Origin: a virus
DNA length: 64,000 nucleotides
IMG/VR virus record: IMGVR_UViG_3300037961_004808
Location: 47,967 to 111,966 of that record
Direction: 5' to 3' (one strand)
Shown: in pieces, positions 22,901-32,800 of the stretch
Layout of the letters: each line of letters starts with the position of its first letter
How positions within the stretch are numbered: position 1 is the stretch's first letter
Position numbers and translations under genes: made by a program
The notes under the pieces: model-generated
Databases searched by the model: none
The model's input: the letters and a program-made list of their open reading frames with translations, nothing else
Told to the model about the DNA's origin: nothing

Positions 22901-23796
22901 GTGATGTCATCCATCGTAGCACGACCAGTTACATCTGGAGTTGCAATGGTAGGACTCGTACCAAAGACCAGAGCACCAGAACCAGTCTCGTCAGTTACGA
23001 CAGAACGGAGGTTGGAACTAGAAGGAGTTGCCAGGAAGGTGGCGACGTTGTTAGCAAGACCAGCAACACCGGTGCTGATCGGAAGACCAGTGGCATCAGC
23101 AAGGTTGAATGCTGGGGTAGCATCTGAACTACCGAGATCAACAGAGACACCACCAAAGGAGACGCTATCGTTGGTCAGTTTGCTGTTAGCAATACTACCT
23201 GCCAACTGAGCATTGGTAATAGTACCCGTCAGACTGGTGGTAGGAAGATTAGTTGCATCCTGAAGATCAAATGCAGGAGTTGCATCAGAAGCACCAAGAT
23301 CAACAGAGACACCACCAAAGGAGACGCTATCGTTGACCAGTTTGCTGTTAGCAATATTACCTGCCAACTGGGCATTGGTAATAGTACCAGTCAGGTCACT
23401 GGTTGGTAGATTACCACTAAAAGTTGTTGCGGAAAGTGTGCCGCCACTGAAAGTCAGTGCAGAATTATCTTGAAGTTCACCACCAGTACCAGCAATCACC
23501 ACACGACCAGAAGTCAGGTCGCTAATCTGTGCACTAGCAGCAGTAAGACCTGCTGAAACATTTACAGTGGTTGCTTTGAGGAAGGTAAGAGTAGAGATAC
23601 CAGTGATTCTCTGGTTCGATGCTGTTACCTCATCGTAAGAAAGATCGCCAGTGACTGCAAGATCGCCCAGGACCGAAAGGTCTCCGAACATGCTAACATC
23701 AGCGGCGAACGTAGACACGCCAACGTGGGATGAAAGACCAGCAATAACCTGCTGATTCTTTCCACCAACCTTAGCTAGTTCCCTGGCTCTTGACAT
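19999..23796 (-). CDS. Large repetitive tail-fibre protein
   Basis: The 1265-residue protein is built from repeats. About eight copies of a roughly 45-residue unit (GTITNAQLAGSIANSKL, then VSFGGVSVDLG, then SDATPAFDLSDATNYPTS) cover about residues 130-690. Later come DGRDVATDGSKLDGIESGA and LDADTLDG units typical of marine phage fibres. The last ~70 residues (RWANVYSSDLDLSN to the terminal RSGKKFRFLMEEV) form a tip domain shared with the 686-residue protein at 24747. The DNA repeats at about 21590-23400 are nearly identical, so length variation by recombination is likely. A late box lies upstream. Confidence 0.8.
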   Translation of the reverse strand: MSRARELAKVGGKNQQVIAGLSSHVGVSTFAADVSMFGDLSVLGDLAVTGDLSYDEVTASNQRITGISTLTFLKATTVNVSAGLTAASAQISDLTSGRVVIAGTGGELQDNSALTFSGGTLSATTFSGNLPTSDLTGTITNAQLAGNIANSKLVNDSVSFGGVSVDLGASDATPAFDLQDATNLPTTSLTGTITNAQLAGSIANSKLTNDSVSFGGVSVDLGSSDATPAFNLADATGLPISTGVAGLANNVATFLATPSSSNLRSVVTDETGSGALVFGTSPTIATPDVTGRATMDDITLSGGVVVGAGLTVSGNLVVNGTTTTINSTTISVDDKHLELGATSSPSDTSANGGGIILKGDSDHTILWQNDNDQWEFSENINLVSGKTFQIADTSVLSATTLGSGVVNSSLTSVGTIASGVWQGTAIANAYLANSTVSFGGISLALGASDATPAFDLSDATDYPTSSLVGTITNAQLAGSIANSKLSNSTVGVVAGNGLSGGGTASLGGSVSLAINVDDSSIQLSSDELSVKSLGITNAMLAGSIVNSKLANNSVSYGGVELALGASDLTPAFNLADATNYPTSSLVGTITNAQLAGSIAASKLAGSIGNSLLSNSSVSYGGVSLALGASDATPAFDLSDATDYPTSSLVGTITNAQLAGSIAASKLAGGIGNSLLSNSSISLGGVSVSLGGSDATPAFDLSDATNYPTSSLSGTITNAQLAGSIANSKLATSGVSAGAYGSSSAIPIITVNNRGIVTSASTTAIDTTSIADGDTSVTASDAGSSGSTVDVTIDNSIVSSFLGSGFDVTGNITVSGTVDGRDVASDGSKLDGIESGADVTDATNVNAAGAVMNSDTSTAAMSFVTDQDNMSGNSATKVPTQQSVKAYVDTSINNLVNGAPGALDTLNELAAALGDDSDFSTTITSSIATKLPLAGGTMTGNIVMSGSQTVDGRDLSVDGAKLDGIESGATADQSAAEILALIKTVDGSGSGLDADTLDGVSSGSFLRSDTGDTKTSGNLTFNDDVKARFGSGGDLHVYHDGSNSILHNDTGNLKVEIDSSNGNDIQILNNNTTTISNHSFSYSAKFISGGSVELYEAGTKKFETSSSGVSVSGNIAVSGTVDGRDVATDGSKLDGIESGATADQTASEILTLLKTVDGSGSGLDADTLDGISSGNFLRSNTSDTFSGTLTMSGNIIPNANGTRDLGSSSTRWANVYSSDLDLSNEAKGPNSIDGTWGSYLIEEGEEHLYITNRRSGKKFRFLMEEV

Positions 23797-23827
23797 GGCG
23801 TATTATCGTACAAGTAATTCGATAATA

Positions 23828-23836
23828 TTATTTATC
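23828..23836 (-). promoter_or_regulatory. T4-late-like box GATAAATAA
   Basis: On the minus strand GATAAATAA lies 32 bases before the start of the 1265-residue fibre gene and overlaps the first bases after the oxygenase stop. Confidence 0.6.
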
Positions 23837-23838
23837 TT

Positions 23839-24669
23839 CTATTTCATCCTGACTCGGAAAGCGATACGTTGAGTCATTTCACCAGCGTCTGCTTTTGGTG
23901 GTAATGTCATATGAGTCTGATAATGTGGATAAACAATCACCCTACCAGGTCGATTACCTATAATTTGAGATGACCACCCAAGGTCATAGTTATGTTTCCA
24001 ATGCTTGGCACCAGTTACAGTGTCATCAAAGTATAAGAAATCCCCACCCCAATCGGGTCGCCATTGTCTATTACTAACATACAATACTGTATAATATCTA
24101 TCAGATTTAGGATCAACATCTGCACTGGAGTCCTTGTGCATTTGTCCAACTCGATTACCAATCGGTTGTGATGAAATTGGTTCAGCACATCTCGCGTTGA
24201 GATATACTCTCCAACCTTTCTTCATCTCATCAGCACTGACATTATATTTGTCAGCAAACTTTCTATTATTTTTGAAGTCTCTGGGATGACCACCTAGACC
24301 AGCAATATCTTCAGGCAATCCTTCTACTTCAGCACCATTATCAAATACCTTATCATTGATAATAGTCCACAATTCATAGATGTTAGGATGTCTGATTCGT
24401 AGTGATTCCTCACCCCATGCCATTGGAGACCTGTACATTGAGAACCTTAGCAGGTCCAACATACCCATGGGTCCTGATTCTTTTGATATGAAGTGCCGAC
24501 CAGCAAAAACCCCATCTTCTGCTGGAATATATTCGGACATTGATTCACCTGCCCTAATTAGAGCAGTACGACCAACCCATTCTTGATACCAAGAAAGGGT
24601 TTGGCAGTAATTGTAAATGCTATCTGATAAAGTTTGAGGAACTATGTCGTCATAGTACTTAGCGTACAT
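23839..24669 (-). CDS. 2-oxoglutarate/Fe(II) oxygenase, prolyl-hydroxylase-like
   Basis: The 276-residue protein has the double-stranded beta-helix oxygenase pattern: GQMHKDSSADV (H178, D180 as iron ligands), a YTVLYVSNRQWRPDWGGDF strand, VIVYPHYQTHMT with a distal histidine (H249 or H253), and TQRIAFRVRM with R268 for 2-oxoglutarate. It resembles prolyl-4-hydroxylase-type enzymes. It is the only enzyme inside the fibre operon, lying between two large fibre genes, so a virion protein or host surface glycan is a possible substrate; this is inference. Confidence 0.75.
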   Translation of the reverse strand: MYAKYYDDIVPQTLSDSIYNYCQTLSWYQEWVGRTALIRAGESMSEYIPAEDGVFAGRHFISKESGPMGMLDLLRFSMYRSPMAWGEESLRIRHPNIYELWTIINDKVFDNGAEVEGLPEDIAGLGGHPRDFKNNRKFADKYNVSADEMKKGWRVYLNARCAEPISSQPIGNRVGQMHKDSSADVDPKSDRYYTVLYVSNRQWRPDWGGDFLYFDDTVTGAKHWKHNYDLGWSSQIIGNRPGRVIVYPHYQTHMTLPPKADAGEMTQRIAFRVRMK

Positions 24670-24689
24670 TATAATCTGTTGCGAGGAAC

Positions 24690-24740
24690 AGGGACATTAT
24701 TCAGTTAGAGCACCACTATTGGGAGTTGTGCCATGTCCCT
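24690..24740. other. Stem-loop in intergenic gap
   Basis: AGGGACAT (24690-24697) and ATGTCCCT (24733-24740) pair over 8 bases, with an imperfect inner pairing of GCACCAC and GTTGTGC. It fills the 77-base gap between two minus-strand genes. On the minus strand it is not followed by a T-run; it may mark mRNA processing or a weak stop. Confidence 0.4.
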
Positions 24741-24746
24741 TTATTA

Positions 24747-26807
24747 TTAGACCTCAGTCAAAGCAATCTTGTACTTCTTACCTGTAATATTGTTGATCAT
24801 ATAGATGTTTTCATCACCTTCTTGCAACGTCCAGTTGCCTTCAGTGCCATCTACATCATTACCACCTGAACCAACATTACTAAAGTGCATGTCGGAGGTG
24901 TAGACATTTGCCCAGCGAGAACCATCTGCACCCAGATCACGTGTGCCATTAGCATCTGGCAGCATGTTACCATTCAAGGTAATATCACTAACTGAGATGC
25001 TAGGAGTACCAGTCAATCCAGTAGCATTACCGTTGAATGTACCAGCAGTCAGAACATTTGTTCCGGGGTTGTATGTAAGATCAGTATCAGTTCTAAGTGC
25101 CTCACTACCAGTTGCAGTATCTACAAAGGTAAAGTAGTGAACAGCATTTGTAGTATTGGTAGGAACCAACACACTGACAGCAGATGGAAGATTGGTTAGA
25201 TTGGAACCATCACCATGAAATTCTGTAGCAGTTACAATACCACTAGTATGGAGGTTCTGTGTGATGGCACCAGCAGTGTCACCAACAATAATGTCACCAT
25301 CCTTGACAGGGAGGATAGCAGTTACATTACCACTGTACTCAGAGTGTGGTGCTGCCTGGACTCTAGTATAATGAGCGTTACTAACCTCACAGTAGTAATC
25401 AATACGACCAGGAGTGCTATCACTACTACGAATCTCAAGCAGATTAGTTACGGTAGAGATACCCGCAGCATTGATAGTACCAGTTACGTTACCAGTCAGA
25501 GGACCAATAAACTCGTTCGCAGTAGCAGTTCCGTCAACCGTAATACCATTAGTGGTAGTCTCAAATTTCTTCAGAGAATTATGATACAGTTCTACACCGC
25601 CATTCTGCACAAAACTAGCAGAAGATTCGGTGCCATTTGCCTGAATATAGACCGATTTACCTTTTAGATAGATGTCCTCAGAATTACCACCATCAAGGAT
25701 ATTATCATTTCCATCATGATAGATCTCTAAATCATCAGATCCAAAGATAAGTTTATTAGTTCCACTAACTTCAACATTACCATTGAATGTAGAGATACCA
25801 CTAATAAGTAAGTTGGTGCTATTCAGATATGTTGCAGTAGAAACACCTGGTGCATTCAGGTTACCATCAAATCCAAATGATCCAGCAGGTGCTACGAAAC
25901 CTGAGTTTGTGGTAACAATACCAGTGATCATCAGGGTTGTTCCCATCAACTGGGAAATCGTAGAGACACCACTAGAATTGAGGTTACCATCAACAGATTT
26001 GGTGGCAGTAACAAAACCAGCATTTACATCACCAGTTACATCACCAGTGAGGTTACCATCTACATCACCTTCCAGATCACCATAGAAATTGGTGGCAGTT
26101 ACTGCTGCACCTGCTAAGTTACCTTTGAACTGTACACCAGCAGTAACAATACCAGTAGCATTTACATGCTCAAACCGTCCTGTTACACCAATAGAAGCAA
26201 TACCAACTGTTACCTGACTTACAGTAAGACCAGCACCAATGCGGAAGGTAGAAACATTCCCAAATGCTTCGGTACCATCAGCATTCTGCATCGTAGAACG
26301 TGCATCTGCTGCTGAGAATATAGTTACAACACCCGCTCTACCAGGTTCAGGGTAGAATGACAAACCAGCACCCACCTTGATAGTGGTAATACCAGTTGCA
26401 CGTACAAATTCGTCAGCGTCTGCAATCGATAGAGTTGACTTCTCTACAAATACAGTGGCAACACCAACCTCAACACCACCAAAAGTTTGTTTAGTTTGCT
26501 CAACGTTGATACCATTACCAACAAAGTTGAATCTAGTAACAGATCCAGCATATCCTGTTGGAGTAATACCCTCATCGGATACTGTCAATCCTGAGGCAGT
26601 ACCAGAAGGAGATCCACTCGGTTCTGCCCAATATCTTTCGCCAGTAACAGTACCATAAAGGACATAGTTATTGTCCGAAGGCAAACCCAGGTTAGGTTCC
26701 GCCTCCTCGATTCCAAGGAAGGATGGAAACCCAGGAGTTTGTTGACGTTCTGTGGAAAGTCCCGCGTAGGAAGTAACACCTACACGTCCAGACAATAATC
26801 TTGGCAT
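24747..26807 (-). CDS. Tail-fibre protein with shared C-terminal tip
   Basis: The 686-residue protein has a short globular N-terminus (MPRLLSGRVGVTSY), then long beta repeats of the ITGIVTTNSGF, GVSTATYLNST and LEGDVDGNLTGDVTG type, and YHDGNDNIL and GVELYHNSLKKFET units. It ends in a tip domain (SRWANVYTSDMHFSN to TGKKYKIALTEV) shared with the 1265-residue fibre. It is separated by one base from the next virion gene, so it belongs to the same late operon. It is a structural fibre by composition and position. Confidence 0.75.
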   Translation of the reverse strand: MPRLLSGRVGVTSYAGLSTERQQTPGFPSFLGIEEAEPNLGLPSDNNYVLYGTVTGERYWAEPSGSPSGTASGLTVSDEGITPTGYAGSVTRFNFVGNGINVEQTKQTFGGVEVGVATVFVEKSTLSIADADEFVRATGITTIKVGAGLSFYPEPGRAGVVTIFSAADARSTMQNADGTEAFGNVSTFRIGAGLTVSQVTVGIASIGVTGRFEHVNATGIVTAGVQFKGNLAGAAVTATNFYGDLEGDVDGNLTGDVTGDVNAGFVTATKSVDGNLNSSGVSTISQLMGTTLMITGIVTTNSGFVAPAGSFGFDGNLNAPGVSTATYLNSTNLLISGISTFNGNVEVSGTNKLIFGSDDLEIYHDGNDNILDGGNSEDIYLKGKSVYIQANGTESSASFVQNGGVELYHNSLKKFETTTNGITVDGTATANEFIGPLTGNVTGTINAAGISTVTNLLEIRSSDSTPGRIDYYCEVSNAHYTRVQAAPHSEYSGNVTAILPVKDGDIIVGDTAGAITQNLHTSGIVTATEFHGDGSNLTNLPSAVSVLVPTNTTNAVHYFTFVDTATGSEALRTDTDLTYNPGTNVLTAGTFNGNATGLTGTPSISVSDITLNGNMLPDANGTRDLGADGSRWANVYTSDMHFSNVGSGGNDVDGTEGNWTLQEGDENIYMINNITGKKYKIALTEV

Positions 26808-26808
26808 C

Positions 26809-27147
26809 TTACTTAGCGTTTTCTAGAATAGAAATAATACACTTCATAGTGTTATTTTGATCTCCCTCAATTTTGAGGATGTCACCCGTCTCCATGACAA
26901 GACGACCGTCAATAAATGACATAGCGTCCTGATGGGGAACACGTGCAGAACGTACCAGTTCAGTATCAACGGAGTCTCTGCTGTGCTTTACAGTAAAAGA
27001 AGTTACAGAAGATCCTTGGCCGACGTTAGCAACGTTGCCATAAATCACCAGAGCAGCAACACCAGGAGGGCAAGTATAAATGCCAACAGCTGCATCAGTG
27101 ATAGTATGCGTGATCGTTCTAAATTTATTGAGTGGGATTGCAGCCAT
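26809..27147 (-). CDS. Small virion-type protein, 112 residues
   Basis: The product (MAAIPLNKFRTITHTITDAA) is a compact beta protein with GIYTCPPGVAALVIYGNVAN and TGDILKIEGD strands, as in the small structural or fibre-attachment proteins found between cyanophage fibre genes. It lies between two fibre genes with 1-base gaps on both sides, so it is surely co-expressed with them. No specific family name can be given. Confidence 0.6.
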   Translation of the reverse strand: MAAIPLNKFRTITHTITDAAVGIYTCPPGVAALVIYGNVANVGQGSSVTSFTVKHSRDSVDTELVRSARVPHQDAMSFIDGRLVMETGDILKIEGDQNNTMKCIISILENAK

Positions 27148-27148
27148 T

Positions 27149-29806
27149 TTACATCTGTCCTCCTAAGGAAATAATCAGCGGCGTGAGTGTTGCTTGGATA
27201 CTCTTATTGAAAGCGTCTCCAGTAATGGTGCCTGTTTGTTGATTGATAGTAAAACCATCACCAACTTTCAGGTTACCTCTTTCGTCAGTGGACGTGTAAA
27301 CAACTCTACCTCCACCCTCAGAAACAGTTTCGTTTTCCGGAATCGTAACACCACCATTTCTAGGTAGTGCATTGGCGATGGTAAGACCAGCACCAACAAA
27401 TTCAAAGGTGTACGATGATGCGAGAATCAATGATTGTCGCTGGAACGGAACTGCTGACCCAAGACCGACCGTTGCCGGTAGATTCTGGTCAATAGTAATC
27501 GTCGAAACGCCAGCAGTTACCGGCGTAGCAGTATTTATGGTAAAATAAGCAGGTCCAATCTCAGAATTAGCAACAGCAGTCGTTCCTGAGTTAGGAGATG
27601 CAATCTGCACAGATGGTGTGCTGCGATATTGATTACCTGTTGCAAAGATATTGACAGCAGTAACCTGTCCAAATCCATTGACAACTGCCACACCCTCAGC
27701 AGTTGCACCGTTCGGTCCAGTAGGAGGTGCAATGGTAACTTTGGGAGGATTGGAAGAAGTATAACCACTACCAGCGTTGGTTACATTGATCTTGACAACT
27801 TCATTGAACAACTCTCCCAGGTAAAGCACCTGACCAGAGTAAGGACGTTCAGTAAGACCAGATACCACAATAGTATTGTCTTCCTCAATCGCATCTTCTG
27901 CCAGCGTGCCAGAGTTGGTGACAGTACCAACACCGGATGCTACGATACCAAAGGTACCGAACGATGCGTTAGAGTTGTTCAGGTCACACTGACCACCACT
28001 GACGCAGGAGATAGCATACTCATCACACACAGTGAAGATAGACACCAACTGTGCATAACCATCATTGGAGATCGTAACACCGATACCACCCTGGTTATAT
28101 TGTGTGTATGAGTCAACCACCATGGACTTGGTGCCATCAGCATGGTCACCATTGATCCTCATACCAATACTATCAGGAACAAAGTTCGTGCAGTTCCTTA
28201 CATATGGGGACTGAGTGATGATACCAGCAATTCTTGCATGACTACCAGCATCACCCACGTTGATCGTGAAGGTGTCAGTGGTAACAGCAGTGATCGCAGT
28301 CATGATGCCAGCAACATGATCACTAGCACGGGGATACTTGTGGTCAGTTGCAAAATTGTCCGCCTCACACTGGAATGTCAGACTAGACGTGACAATACCT
28401 ACACTGTCACTGACGCTGAGACCATGACCTGCTACTGTAACAGTGCTAACACCACTGATAGGATCATACAAGAACGCAGTAGGTGTCAAAGATGAACCAG
28501 TGTGCCAGTTAGGTCCAACCTTGATACTGTTGACACTCTTGACAACACCGACGCTCAATGTGATAGTATCGGTGGTGACAGAATCAATGTCTACAAAAGT
28601 ATTATATGCGGGGTCACCTGATCTAGGATATGCTACCTGCTTGTTATGGTTGTCAGAGTCACAAGTAAAGGTCAGTGCACCGTTAGCGATCTTGATCCGA
28701 TCAGTGTCGGCAACACCGTGACCAGCACTGGTAAGGACTAGTGCACCAGTAATAGGATTGTATGTAGCAGCAGTTACATTTTTCTGAGCACTATTAGACT
28801 CTACTGTAAATGCATTAGAAACAGTGCCACCAACGTAGGTGTGAGTACCATTGTCTCGGTTGAATCTATGACGGTTTGGCACACCTTCCGGCGGGAAGGT
28901 GATCATGGCACCAGTGTTAGCAGCACCCACAAATGACATGTTCTGAATCAGAACACCATTGTGAACTTGGAAAAGATCTTGACCTACATTGTTAGGGATA
29001 ACCTGAGTGTTGCGAAGGTCATCGCCGTCGATTGAAACATTACGAGGAACAAAGATAGGATTGTTCTCGCGGTATATACCACCAGCGACACGGATCACAT
29101 CACCAGCACCCACAATCTCAGTGGTTGCTTTGATAGTGCGCTTGGCAGTGCTCAGAGTTTTGCCATCATTAGCATCATCACCATCTTCTGCAACGTAGAA
29201 TACGTTCAGGGTGGAAGCACCAGCGCCAACCCATTGTAGTTTGCCAGAAGAGGTTGCTGCAAGGACAGAAGCAGCAGCACCAACAGTGCTGTTAGAGTCA
29301 CGCCACACACCACTGGCGCGAGTCTCCAGAGTGATGTCTAACGCATACTCTGGTTGCGTGCTACCAATACCGACCCGCTGATTATCCTCTCGGTAGGTAA
29401 GTTTCGGGGAACCACCAAACTTACCGTTCGCTTTCTTATACTGTACATCATAAACGTTGCCAGCAGCATCTGTCTCAATCTCAGCGAGATCAGTCCAAGA
29501 TACAGCAGTTCCCACACTAATCAGTGCTTGACCGTTATTACCAGCACTTTCATTACTATCATATAATCGTTTTCGTACGATTACATCTTTATTGAAATCA
29601 ACATCCTTACCAGGTTGAGTTGAACCGATGCCAACTTGACCAGCGGCAACAATACCATCGAAGTTTGCTGTAGGTTGAACATCTAAACCGTAAGCGGGAT
29701 TGGTTTTACCAATACCCGTACGGTTATTATCAGCATCAACAACTAGTGCGTCGTCTCCAACCTCAAGTCCCTTCTCAATGCCAAATTTCTTGTTTACCGC
29801 TGCCAT
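27149..29806 (-). CDS. Tail-fibre/baseplate beta-helix protein, 885 residues
   Basis: The N-terminal part carries VGIGSTQP units (three, about residues 45-155). A right-handed beta-helix-like part follows (FYVAEDGDDANDGKTL; VIRVAGGIYRENNPI), of the type found in pectate-lyase-like virion proteins. Two copies of a domain with AGHG and DxDN...YPR (about residues 345-500) come next, then NAGSGYTSSNPPKV units. The protein shares these parts with the VrlC-type protein upstream. A GATAAATAA box and CAGGAGTC precede the start. No catalytic site is evident. Confidence 0.7.
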   Translation of the reverse strand: MAAVNKKFGIEKGLEVGDDALVVDADNNRTGIGKTNPAYGLDVQPTANFDGIVAAGQVGIGSTQPGKDVDFNKDVIVRKRLYDSNESAGNNGQALISVGTAVSWTDLAEIETDAAGNVYDVQYKKANGKFGGSPKLTYREDNQRVGIGSTQPEYALDITLETRASGVWRDSNSTVGAAASVLAATSSGKLQWVGAGASTLNVFYVAEDGDDANDGKTLSTAKRTIKATTEIVGAGDVIRVAGGIYRENNPIFVPRNVSIDGDDLRNTQVIPNNVGQDLFQVHNGVLIQNMSFVGAANTGAMITFPPEGVPNRHRFNRDNGTHTYVGGTVSNAFTVESNSAQKNVTAATYNPITGALVLTSAGHGVADTDRIKIANGALTFTCDSDNHNKQVAYPRSGDPAYNTFVDIDSVTTDTITLSVGVVKSVNSIKVGPNWHTGSSLTPTAFLYDPISGVSTVTVAGHGLSVSDSVGIVTSSLTFQCEADNFATDHKYPRASDHVAGIMTAITAVTTDTFTINVGDAGSHARIAGIITQSPYVRNCTNFVPDSIGMRINGDHADGTKSMVVDSYTQYNQGGIGVTISNDGYAQLVSIFTVCDEYAISCVSGGQCDLNNSNASFGTFGIVASGVGTVTNSGTLAEDAIEEDNTIVVSGLTERPYSGQVLYLGELFNEVVKINVTNAGSGYTSSNPPKVTIAPPTGPNGATAEGVAVVNGFGQVTAVNIFATGNQYRSTPSVQIASPNSGTTAVANSEIGPAYFTINTATPVTAGVSTITIDQNLPATVGLGSAVPFQRQSLILASSYTFEFVGAGLTIANALPRNGGVTIPENETVSEGGGRVVYTSTDERGNLKVGDGFTINQQTGTITGDAFNKSIQATLTPLIISLGGQM

Positions 29807-29830
29807 TTACAACAAGACTCCTGTATAAGG

Positions 29831-29839
29831 TTATTTATC
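29831..29839 (-). promoter_or_regulatory. T4-late-like box GATAAATAA
   Basis: On the minus strand it overlaps the stop of the 1825-residue gene and lies about 25 bases before the ATG at 29806, with CAGGAGTC in between. Confidence 0.6.
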
Positions 29840-32800
29840 AAGCAATACGCATAATGAAAGCGAGAACATAATATGGGGGCATGTTTGCACCAGTGCCACT
29901 TACACCTTCATTAGCAATCGCAGTACTCGTAGTAGTGGCAACTGTGACACCAGTGCTTTCGTCAGTGGTGCGATAGTATTGTGCATCAGTCTCATCAAAG
30001 TCACTATCGGCGTCATATGTGAATTGACCAGCAGACCTATTTGGCCAAGTATTACTGTTAGCAGCACCGCCGAGTTGGTCATCTCCGGGGAAGATGTGGT
30101 TGTGCTCTGGATCAGTAACTGTAGATGTAGAGGTCGATGTTGCGGTGTGATCGTGTTGAACAACCACAGCATTAGCACTACCACCAGTTGTACCAGCGGC
30201 GTATGTGTCACCCGAAGACAACACAAATCGATCCTTCAGGTTAGGAGTATTGTTGTTACCATCACAGAGTGCCCATCCGGAAGGAACACTACCTCCACTC
30301 CACATGATAATACCACCAATAGGAGTAATACCATTACCAGAGAAGGTGTCAGCAGTACATGTACCGCCCACAGTAGCATTATTGGTAACAGAAAGAGTAT
30401 TAGCAGTCAGAGTGTTACCACTGAATGTAAGACCACTATTGTCTTCCAGTTCTCCAGATGCACCAACAATAACAACGCGAGATGTCGTCAGATCGCTGAC
30501 CTTTGCACTACCAACAACAGCAGTATTCGATGTGAAGTCAGCACTAACAGACAAATCACCAGTCAGTGCACTGTCACCAGTGACTGCGAGTGTGTTAGAA
30601 CCAGCAGATGCAGCACCCAGGGCAAGTTTGTCGAAGGCGAAATGATCTGTTTGATCAACAGTGATAGGACCAAATCGCTTCCAAGGTTGAGAAGAATCAG
30701 TGGTACGAACCCAACCGATGTATCCTCCCTTCTCAAATGTGGTGTTCAGAATGATCTGATCCGTGCTGGATGTGGGAGCAGTTTGATTGCTACCATTGAT
30801 ACCAACAAATACGCTGGTACCAACATCACCACTACGATTACCCTTCAGTTGGATGTCAACCAAAGAACTATTGCCAAGACTGTAGAAGTTTTGCTTGACA
30901 GTCAGGTCATTGAAGTCAACCGCAGGAGGAATCTCCGTTGCCAGAGTGGTATCAAAAGCATTGATAGTGAACTTCTCTTCACCAGTCAGAGCATCAATCT
31001 TCTTACGACCGATGAAGTATTCGCCCCGGTCATTCATGCCGGAGTAAACAACACTACCACCGCGAGAAGATACAGACTGGGCAAGCAGTTGCTGCTTATC
31101 ATCCAGGACACGATCTTGCGTCTGGGGCAAGGCAGTGCTATAGTTACCAGGTCCGTAACCAACATACTCAAAGGTGTGTCCAGAAGCACGGATCACACTG
31201 TGACGACGCTGCTCAACAGGCAGAACTTTGATCTTGACAGCGGCAGAATACTGGTTGTGTGCTTCTGGGTTGGTGCCCAAGCAACCACGGATGATTCCAT
31301 TCTTCGCGTTGTTTGAGATACGAACAATCTCATTCTCAATCTGAAGATAATCGCCGCGACGGATCTTATTGTTATCTTGCAGAGTAATACTAGTGGAACT
31401 AGTTGTAAGACCAGAACTAATCTCAGTCGTTACACCACCATAGATGGAGATCGTTTGTCCCTTAGAACGGTTGCTGATACCAGCACTGTGTGCAATACAG
31501 TTAGGACCGTTGAAGTTAGGTGATGTCGCTGACGGGATAGAAACTGTCAGAGAAGAACCATAACCGATGCGATCCAGGACAGCAAACTGACCATTGTAGA
31601 CACTGTTAGCACCACTGATAACAATCTCATCACCACGACGCAGACCGATGTCACGGTTCATCGTGATTGTTGCGATTCCGCTAGAAGAATCGTGGACAAT
31701 GTTGGAGACCGCAGTGGCAATACCCACGTGGTAAACAAAACCACCAGTGGATGCAGCAGACACAGTGCCTTCATACATCAGGATCTTAGGATCCGTTACA
31801 TTGGTAATTCTTTGCAGACCATTGTACGCAGTGCTAGTAACACCGACCACCTGAATAACATCACCAACGTTGTTATCAATCTCAGTGACTGTAACAGTTG
31901 CATCAGTTCCAGATGCAGAGAAAGGAACACCTTTGACTGTCAGAACATCGTTGACACTGTATCCAGAACCAAAGTCAACAACATCGAGCGAGGAGATAAC
32001 ACCGGCAGCAGCAACAGTAACATCAGCAGTTGCACCTTTACCAGTACCACCCTCAAGGTTGACACTGAAGTAGAACTCAGCGTTACCACCACCGGTACCC
32101 AGGTTGCTACCACCAGTAAGACTTCCTACAGTCTTGATGCTGTTGAAACCGTGCTCAACTGCAAAGTTAGCACTGATGTCAGTACCAGAGACAGTTGCTT
32201 CAGTGACACCAATACCAATACCAGTGTCTTCAATAATTGCTAGAGTTGACTCGCGAGTGATGCTGTTAGCACGGTCGTTAGACTGAACAAATCCGATGTC
32301 ATCACGCACAGCATAAGATACTGTAGGTTCTGGATCGTCTACAGGGTTGTCAACGTCAATGTCAGGACGCAAGTCATTGATGTTCTGGGCAAACCTATTT
32401 TTACCAATGTCATATGGTGACACCTCAGGGATGTTACCATACTCAAGCATCGTCAGGTTGTAAATGCCATCCTGAACACCAGACTTATACTCTTGTACCG
32501 TCTGGTGGTTGAACACCTGATATGCATTACCATAGTCCTTACGAACAAAGTAAGGTGAGAAAGTACGACCAGATCCAACAACACTCTCATCATGGCGAGT
32601 GTATGGAGTTCCTGTGGTAATCGTACTAATGCCACCGGGGTTGGTGTTCAGTCCAACTCTAAAGGTTTTCTTGTCATCAATCTGAAGAACTTCAAACAGA
32701 CCGTTGAAACCAGAGTTATCTGTTCCGTCAGTATTGTTAGTAGATTGCAGACGGTTGATCTCAATGATCTGTCCACGACGCAGGTTGTGGGAGAACTTAG

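Noticed and set aside
21590-23400. CRISPR-like regularly spaced repeats
   Set aside because: The repeats are in frame, about 135 bases long, and encode the fibre repeat unit; there are no unique spacers.
29979-31316. Long open frame (445 codons) on the plus strand opposite the giant VrlC-type gene
   Set aside because: It is antisense to a clear coding sequence, is Ser/Thr/Cys-rich as expected from reversed repeat codons, and has no ribosome-binding site. Similar antisense frames over 20-35 kb were rejected for the same reason.
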